From Anastatus disparis (Eukaryota > Arthropoda > Insecta > Hymenoptera > Eupelmidae): a stretch of 64,000 nt of DNA. Shown in pieces: positions 1 through 13,287 of the stretch (positions within the stretch are counted from its first letter, which is position 1; each line of letters starts with the position of its first letter). The translations under genes were made by a program, and so were the position numbers. The notes beneath the pieces were generated by a model. That model was not told the DNA's origin, searched no databases, and worked only from the letters and a program-made list of their open reading frames with translations. Location: NCBI GenBank assembly GCA_017163975.1, contig JAFFSR010000227.1:5756501-5820500 (forward strand), written 5' to 3'.

Positions 1-464
1 TAAAAATCAATTTCCTTTATAACATTGTACTTTCATAAATATTTCACTTTTTTATGAAACAACAGCATTACATTTTCAAGTATATTATAATATTTGAATC
101 TACGTCGTCTTTTTTTAGGTATCTAATCTCGATAAATAATCTGAATAAAGATATTTTTTAGATAATGATGATTTATAAACGTGTATTGATTTTAAATTTG
201 ATAGCTTAGCAGAACGCAAATTTTATGGTGTTACTACTCATAGGAAAATCACGTCAAAGTAAACTGAAAAATGGCAAATGCAACAGCATAATCAGACAAT
301 TCAAAACAACTTTCTTATAAAAACTAATAATTTGTAAATTAATAATATTATTTATATATCATCTGTTAAAATTGAATATTTTTTAATTTTTTCAATGTGA
401 ATCATTGTTTTAACAATCTAAACTAATTATATAACAAAATAAAAGCATGACCCAATGATCTCAC
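1..464 (-). other. Intron of the Cad87A-like gene (partial)
   Basis: A+T-rich sequence lying 3' (leftward) of the donor site of the second visible cadherin exon. The gene runs on the minus strand, so this is the start of the next intron. No further cadherin-like exon is visible in it, and the gene continues beyond the left edge of the window. Confidence 0.65.
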
Positions 465-736
465 CTTCAAAGTAGATACAGCAAAGACACGACAAGTATC
501 ATCATCCCTGCTCGAAGGTACACATCTAACGCTAATGTCAGCATTAGCACCACTATCACGATCAGTAACTGTAATAGTATCTGGCGATATTAATAAACCA
601 CCGACCCTGGCACTTTCGGGTACACGGGCAGCATAAGGTCGTCCATGGAAAACCGGGGCGTTGTCATTCTCATCGAGCACCGTTATCTCACGACGCAGAG
701 ATACTGTATTTGGTTCGGTGCCCGCTATGCCCTCAT
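465..736 (-). CDS. Cad87A: Cad87A-like cadherin, coding exon 2 (partial gene)
   Basis: This exon encodes the end of the first extracellular cadherin (EC) repeat and the start of the second. Seen: acceptor CTAG before 736, donor AAG|GTGAGA after 465. The phase-1 join to the upstream exon gives a continuous reading 'ISIT-DEGIAG'. Calcium-binding cadherin signatures follow: 'LDENDNAP' at the EC1/EC2 linker and 'DRDSGANAD' (DRE/DxD-like) in EC2. The frame is open for 90 codons plus the split codon and ends in phase 0. Known: Cad87A is an insect non-classical cadherin, a single-pass membrane adhesion protein with many EC repeats; this is only its N-terminal part. The order and wording of the repeats (NRPPYF..., ...EPNTVS..., ...DENDNAPVF) recall Drosophila Cad87A more than Cad99C or Cad74A, but that assignment is from memory of the family and was not searched. 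Confidence 0.85.
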
Positions 737-2087
737 CTAGCGTAAATAGAGAAAGAAATAAATATACATCAGCGGAAATGTTATCAAATGTCACGTACTA
801 GATTATAACGTGATTTTTGCAGGCATATCTGGGTCAGTCATTTCAAAAGTTAGATGGAACTGTATTTGATGAACTCGAGTTTTGTTGTTGCGAGAGATAG
901 TAATCTAAGTGTGGTGGTTTACAGACATGAAATTTTAATGAGGAATTCCGAAAATGAAGAGATGTAGAAATACAAGTTGATCTCATTAGTTATGATACAA
1001 AATTAATTTGATGGAAAACCAATTATATTTTCATTATAATGTTTGACTTCCTTTGAATCATTTATTTTTTATATCCTTTACGTGTTCAAGTTTAACTGAA
1101 AAATTTTTCCATTTCATTTTATCTTCTTATTGAATACACAAATTTTATTTTTCTACTTAAGACGATGTAACTACATTGAAAAAAGCCATTACTGACATTC
1201 ACAATATTGATTAATAAATAATTTTATTTTTTGAAAATAAAACATGTATTTCTTGAATATTTTATATACAAATCTTTAAAATTATTACGTAGAATTTTGG
1301 ATTGCCCTACAGAAACAAATTTAAACAAATCCATAAATTAATTACAGAGGATTTTGGATATCTGCTGATGGCCTTTATTAACTTAAAAAACGGATATATA
1401 TTCTGTCAAAAAGTTATCGAGCAGTACAGTAGCATTTCACCGGAATAAAAATGTGATCTAAAGTAATTGGCTTGTAGTGTATATCATCAAGATTATTTTG
1501 AATGGTAAAGCCACTCAAAATAAATTTGGTAACACGCATTGCAAGCAAATTCATTTTATAAACACAAAAATTCGAAAATAAAAAACTTATTAATCAAAAT
1601 TGTGAAAGTCGGTAAAATAAATAAAGTAAAATCCTCCTATGCAATTACATCGCCTTAAACATATTGCGTATAAAACACATAAATATTGTTATTTATGTGA
1701 CTAGTAATTTTAAAAAAAAATTATCTAACCACCATTTTAATGGAATTTTACTTTCAACGATAAAAATTTTAATAGACTCATCTCGAACCGCGTACAGCGT
1801 TCCTACAATTATTTTCGTTTTCTAAAAGCTTACATTTTTCCCTGAAACATTAAAACAAAACTTTCTCTCTCACAAATTTTTGTCAAATAAGAAACATCAA
1901 TTAATCGAAATTCTTCTACCGTTTTCCAAAAAAAAAAAAAAGAAATTCAAAAACCAATCTTCATTATCAAGTGTCTAGTCGATAGCAGTAATAAAATGCC
2001 TGTTTAAATCACGTAACCAAAACTCGTCTCAATTAAAGGCGCATACACAGAAAACGTGTTGAGAATTTCTAATATATTAAAACTTAC
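737..2087 (-). other. Intron between the two Cad87A-like coding exons
   Basis: Phase-1 intron of 1,351 bp with a strong donor (G|GTAAGT on the minus strand, GT at 2087-2086) and a CTAG acceptor at 738-737. The content is A+T-rich with homopolymer A/T runs. No other exon or repeat was recognised in it. Confidence 0.85.
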
Positions 2088-2406
2088 CGGTTATGCTAAT
2101 GATGACTTCGATGATATCATGGGTCTCTCGATCAAGTAATTTACGTAAAATGACAACGCCGGTATCACGATCCACCGTGAAATATTCTCCGCTTATGCTG
2201 TAATGTATGCGCGTACCTTCGGGATCCTCGGCTTGTAATGTGTAAACTGGTGCACCTAATGGTGTGCCCTCGGTTACGGATAATGTTGCCATATTGCCGC
2301 CGTGAAGAAAATACGGCGGACGATTTTTTACTTGGCATTTTACGTTGGAAATGCCAAGCGCGAGGTATACGATGAAAATTGTGAACATTTTCGTTGTCCT
2401 CGACAT
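2088..2406 (-). CDS. Cad87A: Cad87A-like cadherin, first coding exon with signal peptide
   Basis: The exon starts with ATG at 2406 on the minus strand and encodes 106 codons plus one base. Residues ~1-24 form a signal peptide: a basic start (SRTTK), a hydrophobic core (MFTIFIVYLALGI) and a likely cleavage after ...VKC. From ~residue 29 (NRPPYF) the first EC repeat begins, with the typical '(T)VTEGTPLGAPVYTLQAEDPEG' strand pattern, 'FTVDRDTGVV' and 'LDRE' calcium-ligand motifs. The protein should therefore enter the secretory pathway as an adhesion receptor ectodomain. The start choice is supported by a clean splice acceptor (T-rich tract then TTTCAG) at 2417-2415, only 8 bases upstream of the ATG, which implies at least one non-coding exon farther right. 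That exon and its promoter were not located. The gene is partial because it leaves the window on the left. Confidence 0.88.
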
Positions 2407-2414
2407 CCTTGCTC
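2407..2414 (-). promoter_or_regulatory. 5' UTR tail and splice acceptor of the Cad87A-like gene
   Basis: Eight bases (GAGCAAGG) separate an intron acceptor (pyrimidine-rich tract followed by TTTCAG, AG at 2416-2415) from the ATG. The leader is therefore spliced from a non-coding exon upstream, to the right on this strand. Donor candidates are too many in this A+T-rich DNA to choose one. Confidence 0.6.
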
Positions 2415-4200
2415 CTGAAATGAGAAAAAATAAATTGATAAGAGAAAGGAGTTTTATATAAAAAATATTTTGTATTTTTGATTAATATGACTATTGGAAC
2501 GTGTTTATAACGAAATCATGAATTCCAAATCTTTAAGAGGAATCTTTATAAGATATTTGATCATTGTTGGTACCAAAAATTGTTGTTACCAAATGATGAT
2601 ATTATTTGTTTGACTGTACCAAAACATCCATTCTAAAGAAACAAATAATATAAGCAAGACGATAAAATTAATTAAAAGTATATATTTGAAACAAAATCAC
2701 TCAGCGTTAGAGAAATCATTTTACTCACAAATACTTTCATTATGGATGCAAGTGGAAATAATTTTGCGTGAAATTCAAGATAATCTTGAACTTGATTTTA
2801 ATAGATTCTGTTAGTTCCTTGTATATTTTTTTCTTAGATAATATAATTAGAGCGACTAGACTAATATAATAAATTAATCATTTAATTTAATTATTCATAA
2901 TATCGGTATAACCTGTATAACGCATAACTTATTATGTATCAAAGAAAAAAGCCACTATTAAATTTAATTCTCCAAATTTTGTATAACAAACAAACACGTT
3001 GATTTCTACTAATTTAAAAAATTCGGAGTAACATGCAAGTAAAAATCTAATTACACTTTTTGTAATATACTTTTTTTCTTGCTTGTAGCTTGAAAGTACA
3101 CTTATAAGCCTATTGGTATCCATTAAATAGTACATAAATTGTTGATAGCCTCAAGCGTGAATTCAAGAATAATACCGTTAACACTTTTTACAATTGCATT
3201 ATAACTGAATACCTCTGCAGTTCGTGAAATTTCACGTAAACATACAACAGGAAGTGAAAACGTAATCAAAATTTTTTTTTTTAATAAAATTTCACAAACT
3301 ATATTTACAATTTAATATGATAAAAAATTTTTTAACAATAAAGTTCAACTTGCAATCCGTTGATAATTATAAATCTGAAAATTTTATTACTTCATGGTGA
3401 TCGTTTCGAGTTTATGTTTTCTATATAAGATACATAAAAAACGTCCCCATAAAATTTTATGATTTTACTCTCTAAAAATTTTTGAGTGAAATTTCAGTCT
3501 CGAAAAGAAAAACCAAACAACAAAAGAGCTCTGCAGGAAGGAAAAATAATAATCCATTTAAATTTCTACCCATAAAAGTTTTTATCTTGTGTATCTGAAA
3601 ATTAGAATAGATTTAAGGTGGTAGCGTGTTTTTGAAAGCTTAATTACACATATAGTATTTTCGTGTATTATTTTTTTTTTTTGTTAAATTTCACATTGTA
3701 CTTTTTTATTATTTTTTTCAATAAAAATAAACTAAAAAGATTTTTTATTAAACTAAAATTCTTGTTTTTATCATTGAAAGTTGAAAATACAAAAGTGTAA
3801 ATTCTCAATATTAGTAATTTTTAATAATGCAGCATTGCCATAGCTTCGATTATCAATATTTTTATCTTAATACTAATATTAAAATCATTTATTAATGCTC
3901 GATTAATTTTAACTTGAATATTTTTCAAAAAACAAAGACTTCAAACTAGTTCATAGTCCCATAAATTAAAGACCCCATAATCTGTTTTGTAATCTTAAAC
4001 CATCATTCAAACCACAAGTCATTCGAGATCTCTGAATGAATAATTTATGCTTTATAGAGAATACTAAAAGGATCAGGATAGACTGTTACTATTCTTGGAT
4101 AAAAGTAGTAGTTTTCCTTACAAGTAACCAAAAACCTTAGTCATTTCATCAATGTGATACAATAATTATCGTAAGTATTATCCCCTCAATTACCAAATTC
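2415..4200. other. A+T-rich region upstream of the Cad87A-like exons
   Basis: Probably intronic 5' sequence of the cadherin gene, given the acceptor at 2415. Very A+T-rich with T and A runs. I see no coding exon, RNA gene or recognisable repeat in it. Confidence 0.5.
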
Positions 4201-5110
4201 TTAAATTCTATTATATTCTTTAAAAAAACGTTTAATTAAAGTTCCCTCTCACTCAACGCTAAGAAAAACCTTCTCACAACGATATCTCAAAAGCAAAGTA
4301 TTCTTATAAAACCCAAAGTATCAGCATACTCCCTCGACAATAGATCGGCGCATATATAAAATTCTCATAATAGTCTTCTACGCCTATCCGATACTTTCAC
4401 TATATACCAATCACGACAGTTACACGTTCTTATTTTATTTTATCTTTTTATTTCTCATTCCTTCTTTTTTCATTCTTTTTTTTTTTTATACATATCACTA
4501 TTAAGAAAAGATATATACACGAGAGTGTATATAGCGCTTTAAAGACAACGCAATTTGCCTTTTAGCTGGTAGAGCATAACGCTGCCGAGCGGCGCCTTTC
4601 AATAACAAGAGCGATTACGCCAGGCACTCTCTCGTACACACACATACTCGAACGTTCATGTATACTTTTCTCTCTTAAATATATACATGTAAAAGTGTAA
4701 AAAATAATCTCGGTGTCGTTGCGTAATATTGAAACACGCCGCGGAGAAGAGCCTCATTGTTCAGAGAGATGTGCACGTATGTAATATACCCTGGCAAGAA
4801 ACGAGAGAGAAAAGAAAAATATTCGCATAATGATATACGACGCGCCAAAAGGTACGAGATTTCGGGAAGAAATATATACGAGATGCCGTGTAAGAGTAAC
4901 ATTTGTACGTAAGATTAAATGACATTCTTTGGATGGAAAGCTCTTTTTCGAGATCGAAAGAGGATAATTATTGGTATTGTTGTATTGTCATTGCCATCGT
5001 CATTGTTATTATATCGAGGAAGATTTCGTGTATTTCGCGTATCTCGTGTATTAGGGGCTACGGGTAAATAAATATTGTGCAAGATAATGAAAGAGCGTAG
5101 GATTTTGAAT
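4200..5110. other. Less A+T-rich island with strand-composition reversal
   Basis: Non-coding island standing out from its flanks by higher G+C and scattered CpGs (for example CTGCCGAGCGGCGCC near 4580). C exceeds G on the left (4201-4260: 12 C, 3 G by hand count) and G exceeds C on the right (5041-5100: 17 G, 6 C). It lies upstream of the cadherin coding exons, so it could hold the promoter or an enhancer, but no convincing TATA/initiator pair was found. Confidence 0.35.
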
Positions 5111-8100
5111 GAATAATTTGCACGGCTTGTATTATTGAAGCTCGGCGTGTGTTTTATCGTCGTAATTAATGAACGTGATTTATGGGAATAAAATGCTTAA
5201 TGATATAATATGTCGTTCCAAGTGAATTTATTAATGTCAATAAAATTGATGATTTATGGAACGATGCTCAAAACTATAAACGCGTAATTATTGTATAAAC
5301 TATCCTCCAAATATCGATGATAATCGAGTTTAAAGCGAGCCATTAGCTCGAACTTTATTTTCCATTTTGTTTGTTTAACAATTCAAAACGAGCGTTGCAT
5401 TTATTTATAAGGAGAAAAGTATTCAATAAAGAAGCATTAATGTTACACTTGAATACTTTCGCAATTGTAAAAACGAAAAAGGAACGCATAAAACTTGAGC
5501 AAGTCTTAAATCAACTTACATCACTGTAATACTTTGAAATAAAATTATATGAATGTTTACAATTGAAACTTCATTAGAAAATCATTAAAGTTTTAATATT
5601 TTATTATTTAGCCTCAAACCTTATCAGATTACGTTACTTAATTGTTTATGTAACTATTAAGCCATAAAAATTATTAAGTAAATGTGAAATCTATAGTAGG
5701 CATTAAGTATAATTAAAAATTAAAAAAAGAAATCGTATGTGTAAGTATGATTATAAAATATGGTAAAAAACCAGTAGCTTTTGTTTAAGTAATATAGACA
5801 TTCATTAAAACCATCTGTACGTAATATTCAAATTCAGACAAAAATAATATTACATAAACAATTTGAAAAAAAAAGGTATTAAAATAAACGGAAAAGAAAA
5901 ACGAAAAGAAAAAAGCTAAAGAAATAAGAGTTATTTTCATGTGAAATTGTAAATTTCTGCGGGGCACGAAGTTAAAGTGCATTTTCAACTTGATTATCCA
6001 ACTGGCACGTTATTATTACGAATCTTTCATTTATGGGCACACGCTGTACTTTATGCGAAATGACATTTCGTATATACACGCGCATCTTCTTCTTCTTCTT
6101 CTTTACTTCCGTATAATTCAATGGAAAATTGTCTGTACTTATTTAAAATCAAATATTATCATCTTCATTTCCTGACGTTTTAGACATTTGGAGAACCCGG
6201 AAGTATCAATTTCACGGTTAGATGTGTTTTGTAAAAATTATTCTTCTTCAATCAATCCTTTCTTTTGACATTTATTACAAGTATTTATATTTTTTGATAT
6301 TGTACTCTTGTTAAATTGGTACATTGGTATTCGTGTTGGTTTGAACATTGTTATTTATTCGTAAAAAGTACAAAGCAAAAAAAAACATTCCATTTACAGA
6401 CAAGCAAGATATACGTTACAAGAGTTTTTCATATCACGTTTTTTTTATTGCTTAATCAACCTTACAAGTCATTTAGAAAGGAACCTTCGAATAACATAAA
6501 AATGAATAACTTTCTTTAACCAATATTAAAAACCATACAGTAGATACTCAAAAGAAAATTATACAACAGTAAAACAAACGATCTATTTAAATTCAAAAAG
6601 CACAAAAGATGAGCTCTGACAATCAATCGCAACCGAAGAAAATGTTAGGCCGTAATACCTTGTTGCCGGAAACCCAGCAAGTACTACAATATCAAAGATT
6701 GATCTATTCAAATCGCTCCCATTTTCCTCGCTTTTATAACGAAGAGAGTTCTCAATTTCGAAAGTCTCCGGGTATATACATATAGATGTGGTAATCGGAT
6801 TATTAAATCACTTTTATCGCATAGTCGTTTTTCCTTTAAATTTACGTAACGTTTTAAATAAGCAAACGAACCGCATAAAATTCTCATCTTGGTAATATGT
6901 AACGTTATGGCTTCTCTTTTTTTTAATTTTTTTTAATTGATTAATTCCGTAGATATATCAATCGAATTGACTTTTCTGATCGTAATTTATAAAAAAGACT
7001 TTTGAAAAAAGAAGTTTTTATCTTGCCCTTGACTGACAAGTGAAAGTTGTATATAGGAAGAGAAGACTAATGGGCATTTTGGAGCTCATGACATGCTCAA
7101 TTTAGTAAGAAAAATGTTTGACTTTTAAGTTCGTTTATAGCTGAAGAGTAAAAATTGAGTTTTAATTAGAGATGATGTAAGGAAAAAAAAATTTCTATTT
7201 ATAAGATAAAATTAATAAATTTAAGCTACGAAATTTTCAACAAAATTATACCCTATCACATTTTAACATTAAATCGTCAATGAATTAATAAAAAAAAAAG
7301 TATCTTCATTAAAATTTAGATGAGCTTCGTTTCAACTTTCTAAAATTTTCTTTTCCTTTTCTTTCTTTTCTTTCTTTTTTTAAATAACCTGGCTGCAAAG
7401 TGCGAATTACATTTCGCGTGGAATATGATTCTGAGGTCATTGTTAACCAGAAAACTGGTTGTGCAAAAATAAACGTGTATACACGTACACATGCCTTCGC
7501 TGGACGGCCTATGATTATATCCTTTTACTTTGGTCATTAAAATTTATATGTTATTTTTCTGTCCATATTATTTAAATCCAATTACCATTTATTGATAATA
7601 AATAGTTTCCTTCTATTTATAAACTTGGATTATACGTAATTTTTTTTTTCTCTTTTTCTTTTTTTTTGCTCGAAAAGTTGATTTTTTACGATACTTTTTA
7701 AGCGCATTCCTTCCAAGTTTTATGACAAATAATTATTTATATAGGTGGTGGATTAGCGTTCGAAAAAAAAATTACATGGGGTGTTTATTCGAGAGAAATT
7801 TTAAATGAAAAATTGCTGTCTGAAAAATGTGTGATTATTTTTATTTTCGAGCGATAATTTTTGTGATTTTAATTTTTTATGATAATAAATCTAATGTGGT
7901 TATTATTTTTATTACATCATTTAAACCTTTAAAGTATGACTATTTTTTGATAGCTAAACGTTAAATTCATAAGAATTATATCTTTTTGTTTTTTAATTAT
8001 ATGCATACATATGAAGCATTTAAACTTAAAGTTATGCTTATCAGCAATCACGAAATAGCATTATGACATTGATTAATTTCCTTTAACTCCACTTAACGAA

Positions 8101-8280
8101 TCAATTTCAATGTCAACGACTTTTTAAATCCTCGACAACTATCTAGTAAGCTAAACTATATATTTAAAGAAAAAAAATCAATAATTCTTACTTTATTGAA
8201 CCCGAACAATGAGCCCATAACAAAACCGAAAAAAAAAACAAAATGAAATAATTCAATTATCAATCCAGGTCCATGTAATC
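5111..8280. other. A+T-rich intergenic sequence, no gene recognised
   Basis: Long A+T-rich stretch. The only simple repeats noticed are a CTT tract near 6087-6103 and pyrimidine tracts near 7345-7382 and 7640-7667. Reading frames here are short, low-complexity and without domain or splice support. Confidence 0.4.
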
Positions 8281-8429
8281 TCGTTTAATTTTTGTATATA
8301 TATTTCCCTTTATTTAGCTCACCCGCACACTTTTGTGACAACAATAAGAGAAAACATGTATACAAGAAAGAACCCTCGAACAGCGCTTGCGCAAAATGGT
8401 ATGTATATATATAATACACGCCCCCGTAG

Positions 8430-8521
8430 GCGGACACATCTCGTTCTCTCTCTCTCTCTCTCTTTTTATCTTACTCGTTGTTTATCTTTATCTTTCTCTC
8501 TCTTTCTTTCTCTTTTCTCGT
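8430..8521. repeat. TC-rich microsatellite/pyrimidine tract
   Basis: A run of TC dinucleotides (8439-8463) continuing as interrupted CTTT/TCTC sequence. Part of a less A+T-rich island at about 8.3-9.1 kb. No coding content; frames through it are serine/leucine-rich artefacts. Confidence 0.75.
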
Positions 8522-8949
8522 ACGAGCATTGAAATCGCCGAGGTTTAAAAAGTGAGAGAGAGAAAGAGATTCCTTTTTTTTGACTGGACTATAACATATA
8601 GTGCAAGCGCTTTAACCCAAACCTTGCGTTATACTGACCGTTGCAAAAACATCAGACTTGACACAAAGATGCTGTGACCGCATCATTTTAGTTTTTTTTT
8701 TTTCATCATTTTTCTCGTCATTTAATTTCATTACCAAAGTTTAAAAGGCTACATAATTTTAATAGAATGCATACGAATACTTTTCAGCATTAGAATTACT
8801 TAGATTCGAATGTCTATACGCGTGTATGTGTACGCTTGGAATAAGGAAAGGATGTCAGCGAGACGTGCAAAGGATACGTTTGACCGAGATGAAGAAGATG
8901 AAAAAGAAGAAGAGGAAGATCCAGTTTCCGAAAAGGTGCCACACGGGCA

Positions 8950-8980
8950 AAAGAGAGAGAGAGAGAGAGAGAGAAAGAAA
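8950..8980. repeat. GA microsatellite
   Basis: AGAGAG tract within a purine-rich stretch (about 8884-9003). The purine-rich stretch gives a spurious Glu/Lys/Arg-rich open frame on the plus strand. Confidence 0.75.
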
Positions 8981-9059
8981 GGAAAAAAAAGAATGAAAAG
9001 AAGTGGTATATTAACACAAACGTACGCATACATACACATACATTCACGTACAGATACAC

Positions 9060-10120
9060 ACATGAAATCTTTTGCTTTTGCTTTATAAACTTGACTATAT
9101 AACTGTTTTCAACATAGTAAACTCTTCTACATATATATAGACATTGAGTTACTTCTTCTTCTTCTTCTTTTTACCTCGTCCTAGACTGTTAATCGCAGGC
9201 TCTACTACTCAGCAAAGAAAAAACCGTTATGAAGCTTTTATGCTATATATATACATGTATATACAACATACAAACCGCGTGCTCGATACACAAGCACACG
9301 AACGTACATGTGTATGTATACTTTACATGTTTTTACATTGTCTTGTTTGAAATTCCTTTTATTTTTTGTTACTTTATTATCCGGGTGTATGGATTAAGAG
9401 GTGACGCGTTTTTCTCATCACTTATTTTAAGGGAGGCGATAACCCGTTCGTTTCGTTTGGAATGGATATTTTTCTACCTGTTATTCTTAAAGATGAGACA
9501 TTCAGAAAGTGTATATGTATAGCTGTTGATTCAAGGCTGAGTCAATGATAAAAAGATCAAAGATTAAGATATTTTTGTTCTTTCGGAGCATACAGAGAAT
9601 GTTTGTTGCTCCAATAATATCAAACGTACCTTATGTATTTTTAAAATCCACCAAGCAATTTAAAGTACTGCAAAAATACTCGCAGGGTCACCTCATATCT
9701 CTTGCGTATCTTGTGCTTTTCTTTTTATATTCAAACACTCCTACACTTTTTTTTCCCTTTCTTTTGAACACTATCCACAATATTATTAAGAAATAACTTT
9801 AAATAACTTCATTCACTTTTGTTGTAATTCGATGAGCTATGCATTATCGCGACAATTTAACCGGAGCACACACTTTAAATTTTTAATGATAAAACTGAGT
9901 ATAAATATAATTTTAACCGGTATCTATATCTATACGTATATCTATATATATATATATATTTTTACTATAAAATTACAAAGTCGCGACGATCGCGCTTACC
10001 TCGCCGCATCATCGTGTATACGCGAGAAGGTATGCCGAGTATATAAGTAGTGCCTTTGAAAAGCCCAGGCCAACAAGCCTCCTCTAGGAGAGTGGAAGAG
10101 AAGAAGTATAAAAAAAAAAG
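9060..10120. other. Intergenic A+T-rich sequence with short TA tract
   Basis: No gene recognised. It contains CTT repeats near 9153-9169 and a TATATA tract near 9935-9960. C is in marked excess over G around 9721-9780, and G over C from about 10,600, so the 9.9-10.5 kb island shows the same composition reversal noted elsewhere. Confidence 0.35.
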
Positions 10121-10127
10121 AAGGTGA

Positions 10128-10164
<37 letters not shown>
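10128..10164. repeat. GA microsatellite
   Basis: About 17 uninterrupted AG repeats inside a longer purine-rich tract (about 10,087-10,225). Non-coding; the opposite-strand frame is a Ser/Leu artefact. Confidence 0.85.
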
Positions 10165-10166
<2 letters not shown>

Positions 10167-10229
10167 GGAGCGAAGAAGAAAAAAAGAATAAAAAAGAGAA
10201 AGAATAAGAAAGATAGAGAAGGAAGGAGC

Positions 10230-11460
10230 GATTTCGAATGGCCGAGTGCGCGCTTCGCTCCGCTCACCTTTTGTATATATATATATATAGATGTATACAC
10301 GTCCCCCGAGTATTTCTCGCGCGCGAAGCTATGTAAGAAAGAGAAAGAGAGTTTAAAAGGTGGTATATACCTGTACGTGTATACAGATATAAAGGTATAA
10401 GGATTCGTGATCGTATATATTCCCTTCTCTTTTTCTCTTAAGGTGTATATATATATATGCCCGCTGTATAAGCGGTAAGAGGTTGTTTGTCTTGCTTGAG
10501 GTTATTGTCACCGGTTTTAACAGAAAATTTACACTTTTTTTTTCAAACTTGGGGAGACACTTTTTTTTTATCGTTTGGATAATATTTAATTTTATTCAAT
10601 TTTTTTAAAATTTTTATTTATCATATGCAGAGGATGTGGGTGTAGGTCAGTAGAGGAAATGGCTTAACGATGCATGCTGATTTACGTTAAAATTTATGAT
10701 TGGGATTTAAATAATTATTAAAGCGATTGATTTATGGTGCCTTAATCAATAAACAGGATGTGCAAAATTTATAACCTACGTATATGTAACAATAATCAAG
10801 TTTATTTGAAATAATTAAAAAAGTTTTATAGAACTCATAGGAAAAAGCTTAGGTTTTATTCCCAACTAGAAAGTCATTAAATGCATTGTTTAAGACTGTA
10901 TGAGCATAAAGTGCAAATTCCTAACTGAATTTACCATATAAATAATAGATCCTAAATATCTCCGATACGTGCTTCCAATCGTTAAAATAAAAATAACCAT
11001 ACAAAAAAAGAGCATTTCCGTTAACCAAAACAACTCGCATTCGCCAAATTCCTATATACCCATAAATACAAAAGCCTAACCAGGAAGAATACACCGGAAA
11101 ACGTCCGTATATAGTAAAATAGACCAAACTCCACGACTAAATCTTTTCAAGAGCTAAGAAAAAAAGAGAGATAAAAAAAGAGGCAAAAAGGATAATAATA
11201 TAATCGATCTGTAAAAAAATTAAAGAGAAGGGAGAAAGAGAAGTAAATATATAGCAATGGTGGGAGTTGGATACAGTTAAAAAGAGAGAAGGCTTTGTGT
11301 GTATGTTTCTTTGCCGATTAATATATAAGAAGGAGCGGTTATGGGAGTTATTTGGGTGTACACGTATATATAGGTACACACAGGCTGTATCAGCGTCTGC
11401 AGATCAGCTTAAGTCGGGCAAAGACATACTTTTCCGCGAGACTTGCTTTTCCATTCAATA
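10230..11460. other. Intergenic sequence, nothing recognised
   Basis: Starts in a less A+T-rich island with short TATATA runs (10,273-10,288; 10,448-10,458) and then becomes A+T-rich. No exon, RNA gene or dispersed repeat was identified. Confidence 0.35.
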
Positions 11461-11461
11461 T

Positions 11462-11509
11462 ATACACACATGCATACATACATACATACATATGTATATA
11501 CATACATAC

Positions 11510-11583
<74 letters not shown>
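11462..11583. repeat. Compound microsatellite (CATA)n-(TA)n-(TG)n
   Basis: CATA repeats with TATGTATA interruptions pass into an uninterrupted TA tract (about 11,515-11,569) followed by TG repeats. Any reading frame across it (Ile/Tyr or Ile/His repeats) is an artefact. Confidence 0.9.
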
Positions 11584-13287
11584 TTTTTTCTTTGCAGATT
11601 TATTGATTTTTGATTTATCTTTTAAGTGTCCTGATTTGAAAATGAGGTCTTTTGAATAAGTGATTGTGTGTTTAGTTTAGCAGGTATAATAACTATTGGA
11701 AAAGAATGGGATTTACGTTGGCTTTTATATTTATTTTATCGTAAGAAAGTTAAATAAACGATATTGCTTTAAGTATTAATAAGTATAAATATTTATTCTG
11801 TGAATTTATATAATTTATTTTCTATGTTTAACACATTAATTCATTTACATTAATTTTCAGAAGTAAAATTACAAAATTATAATTCAGTGTAAAAACACTT
11901 ATTCAAATAGAGTTGATTTGCAAGTCAAAAAAAAATGAACTTATTAATTTTTTTCTACAAAAACTCATCTATTTATTTCAAAACTCAGAAAATGCAAATG
12001 ACATTCATCTAGAATGAAACTTCTTCTAGTGTAATCTTCTAGCGAAAAAAAGTAAAATTATGTAAAAAAAAAAGAAAACAATATATAAACGCGCGTATCA
12101 CGCGATGACATTATGCGCATCATAATTTAGTTTCTATTTGCAAAAATTATGCTAAAACCTTCTTCTAAAACATTTTACCATTCAACTTCCAGTGAAAATG
12201 CAACAATAAAGTACACGTTATATATAGCGACACCTGTGATGTGCACAAGACTATGGGAATAAAGTTCGTTTTTTTTTCTCTTTTTTTTAAGCACAAGATT
12301 ATAACGCGGCTGGTATAAAATCAAAAGGCTTTGTTAACCCATTTCTCACGACCGGTGTGTTGGTGTATAACGTAACGTTGTCCGCTCTACTATTCCGTAG
12401 ATTGTCGGGTATATGTGTGTTATATCGTTTTGGCGCTTCCTTATCTCGATCGTATTATAAGCGGAGGCTCGCGGGTAATGATCGGTGCAACCTGTTCATT
12501 TTATGACAAGCTTCGTTTACTTTGAGAAATTGACTTGAAATTTTTTTGTAAAATTGTCGTTTTGGAGTAGTTTTGTTTATTTAAAATATGAATGGCAACA
12601 TTTTTTTATAGAAATAGTTAGGTTAATAAAGAAATTTAGATATCGGAAGAATACCGTTTCTTTACCAAATTAAATACCATATAAAAAGCTTTTTATTTCA
12701 ACGGTCTTGAACACATAAAAATCCACTAAATAACGCGATCTTCTTAATGGTGCAATTTTTTATTTTCCAAATGTTTTCATTTTTCTAATTGACCAAATAT
12801 TTCTTATTCTCCAATTAAAAAATGTTTTGCGTAAAAGTAATTAATAAAAACAAGAATCTTTTTTTATTCCTCGCGCGAATTGACGTCAACGCGATAAATA
12901 CATGCAGCGTATTCCTGTTTCTGCATGGTACGTATTCGCAGAGATGTATGCTCAGTTGATGGTAATATATTCTTTGGCTATTTATTTTTTATTTATAGTT
13001 TCGAAATTGTATGACCTCGCTGAATTATTTCATGGGTTCGTACATTTTTATTAAAAATTTTAATAAATTACAATAAAAAATGGTTAAAGAATATGTTACC
13101 GTTGATTATACAATAAAGTATTGCGCGTAGATGAATTTTTCTTATAGAGCATTGTGCGTTCTTTAATATTTTTTATTTTGAAAAATAAAGGCAATCTATT
13201 TTTGTTTGTGAATAACGAAAAATCTATTTTCACTTTGAATTCTCATTTGAAAAATGAAACTACTTAGAATTATTGAAAAGCTAACAT
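11584..13287. other. Intergenic A+T-rich sequence
   Basis: No gene recognised. A less A+T-rich block at about 12,220-12,480 contains scattered CpGs but no repeat or motif I can name. Confidence 0.35.

Noticed and set aside
8800..9088. Overlapping open frames on both strands rich in Glu/Lys/Arg or Ser/Leu
   Set aside because: They are translations of purine/pyrimidine tracts, open on both strands at once, with no domain or splice support.
10128..10164. GA tract as a promoter (GAGA-factor) element
   Set aside because: Such tracts occur at many gene-free sites in the window; no nearby gene start supports it.
11267..11659. Open frame with long Ile/Tyr/His repeats
   Set aside because: It runs through the (CATA)n-(TA)n-(TG)n microsatellite; the repetitive translation is a by-product.
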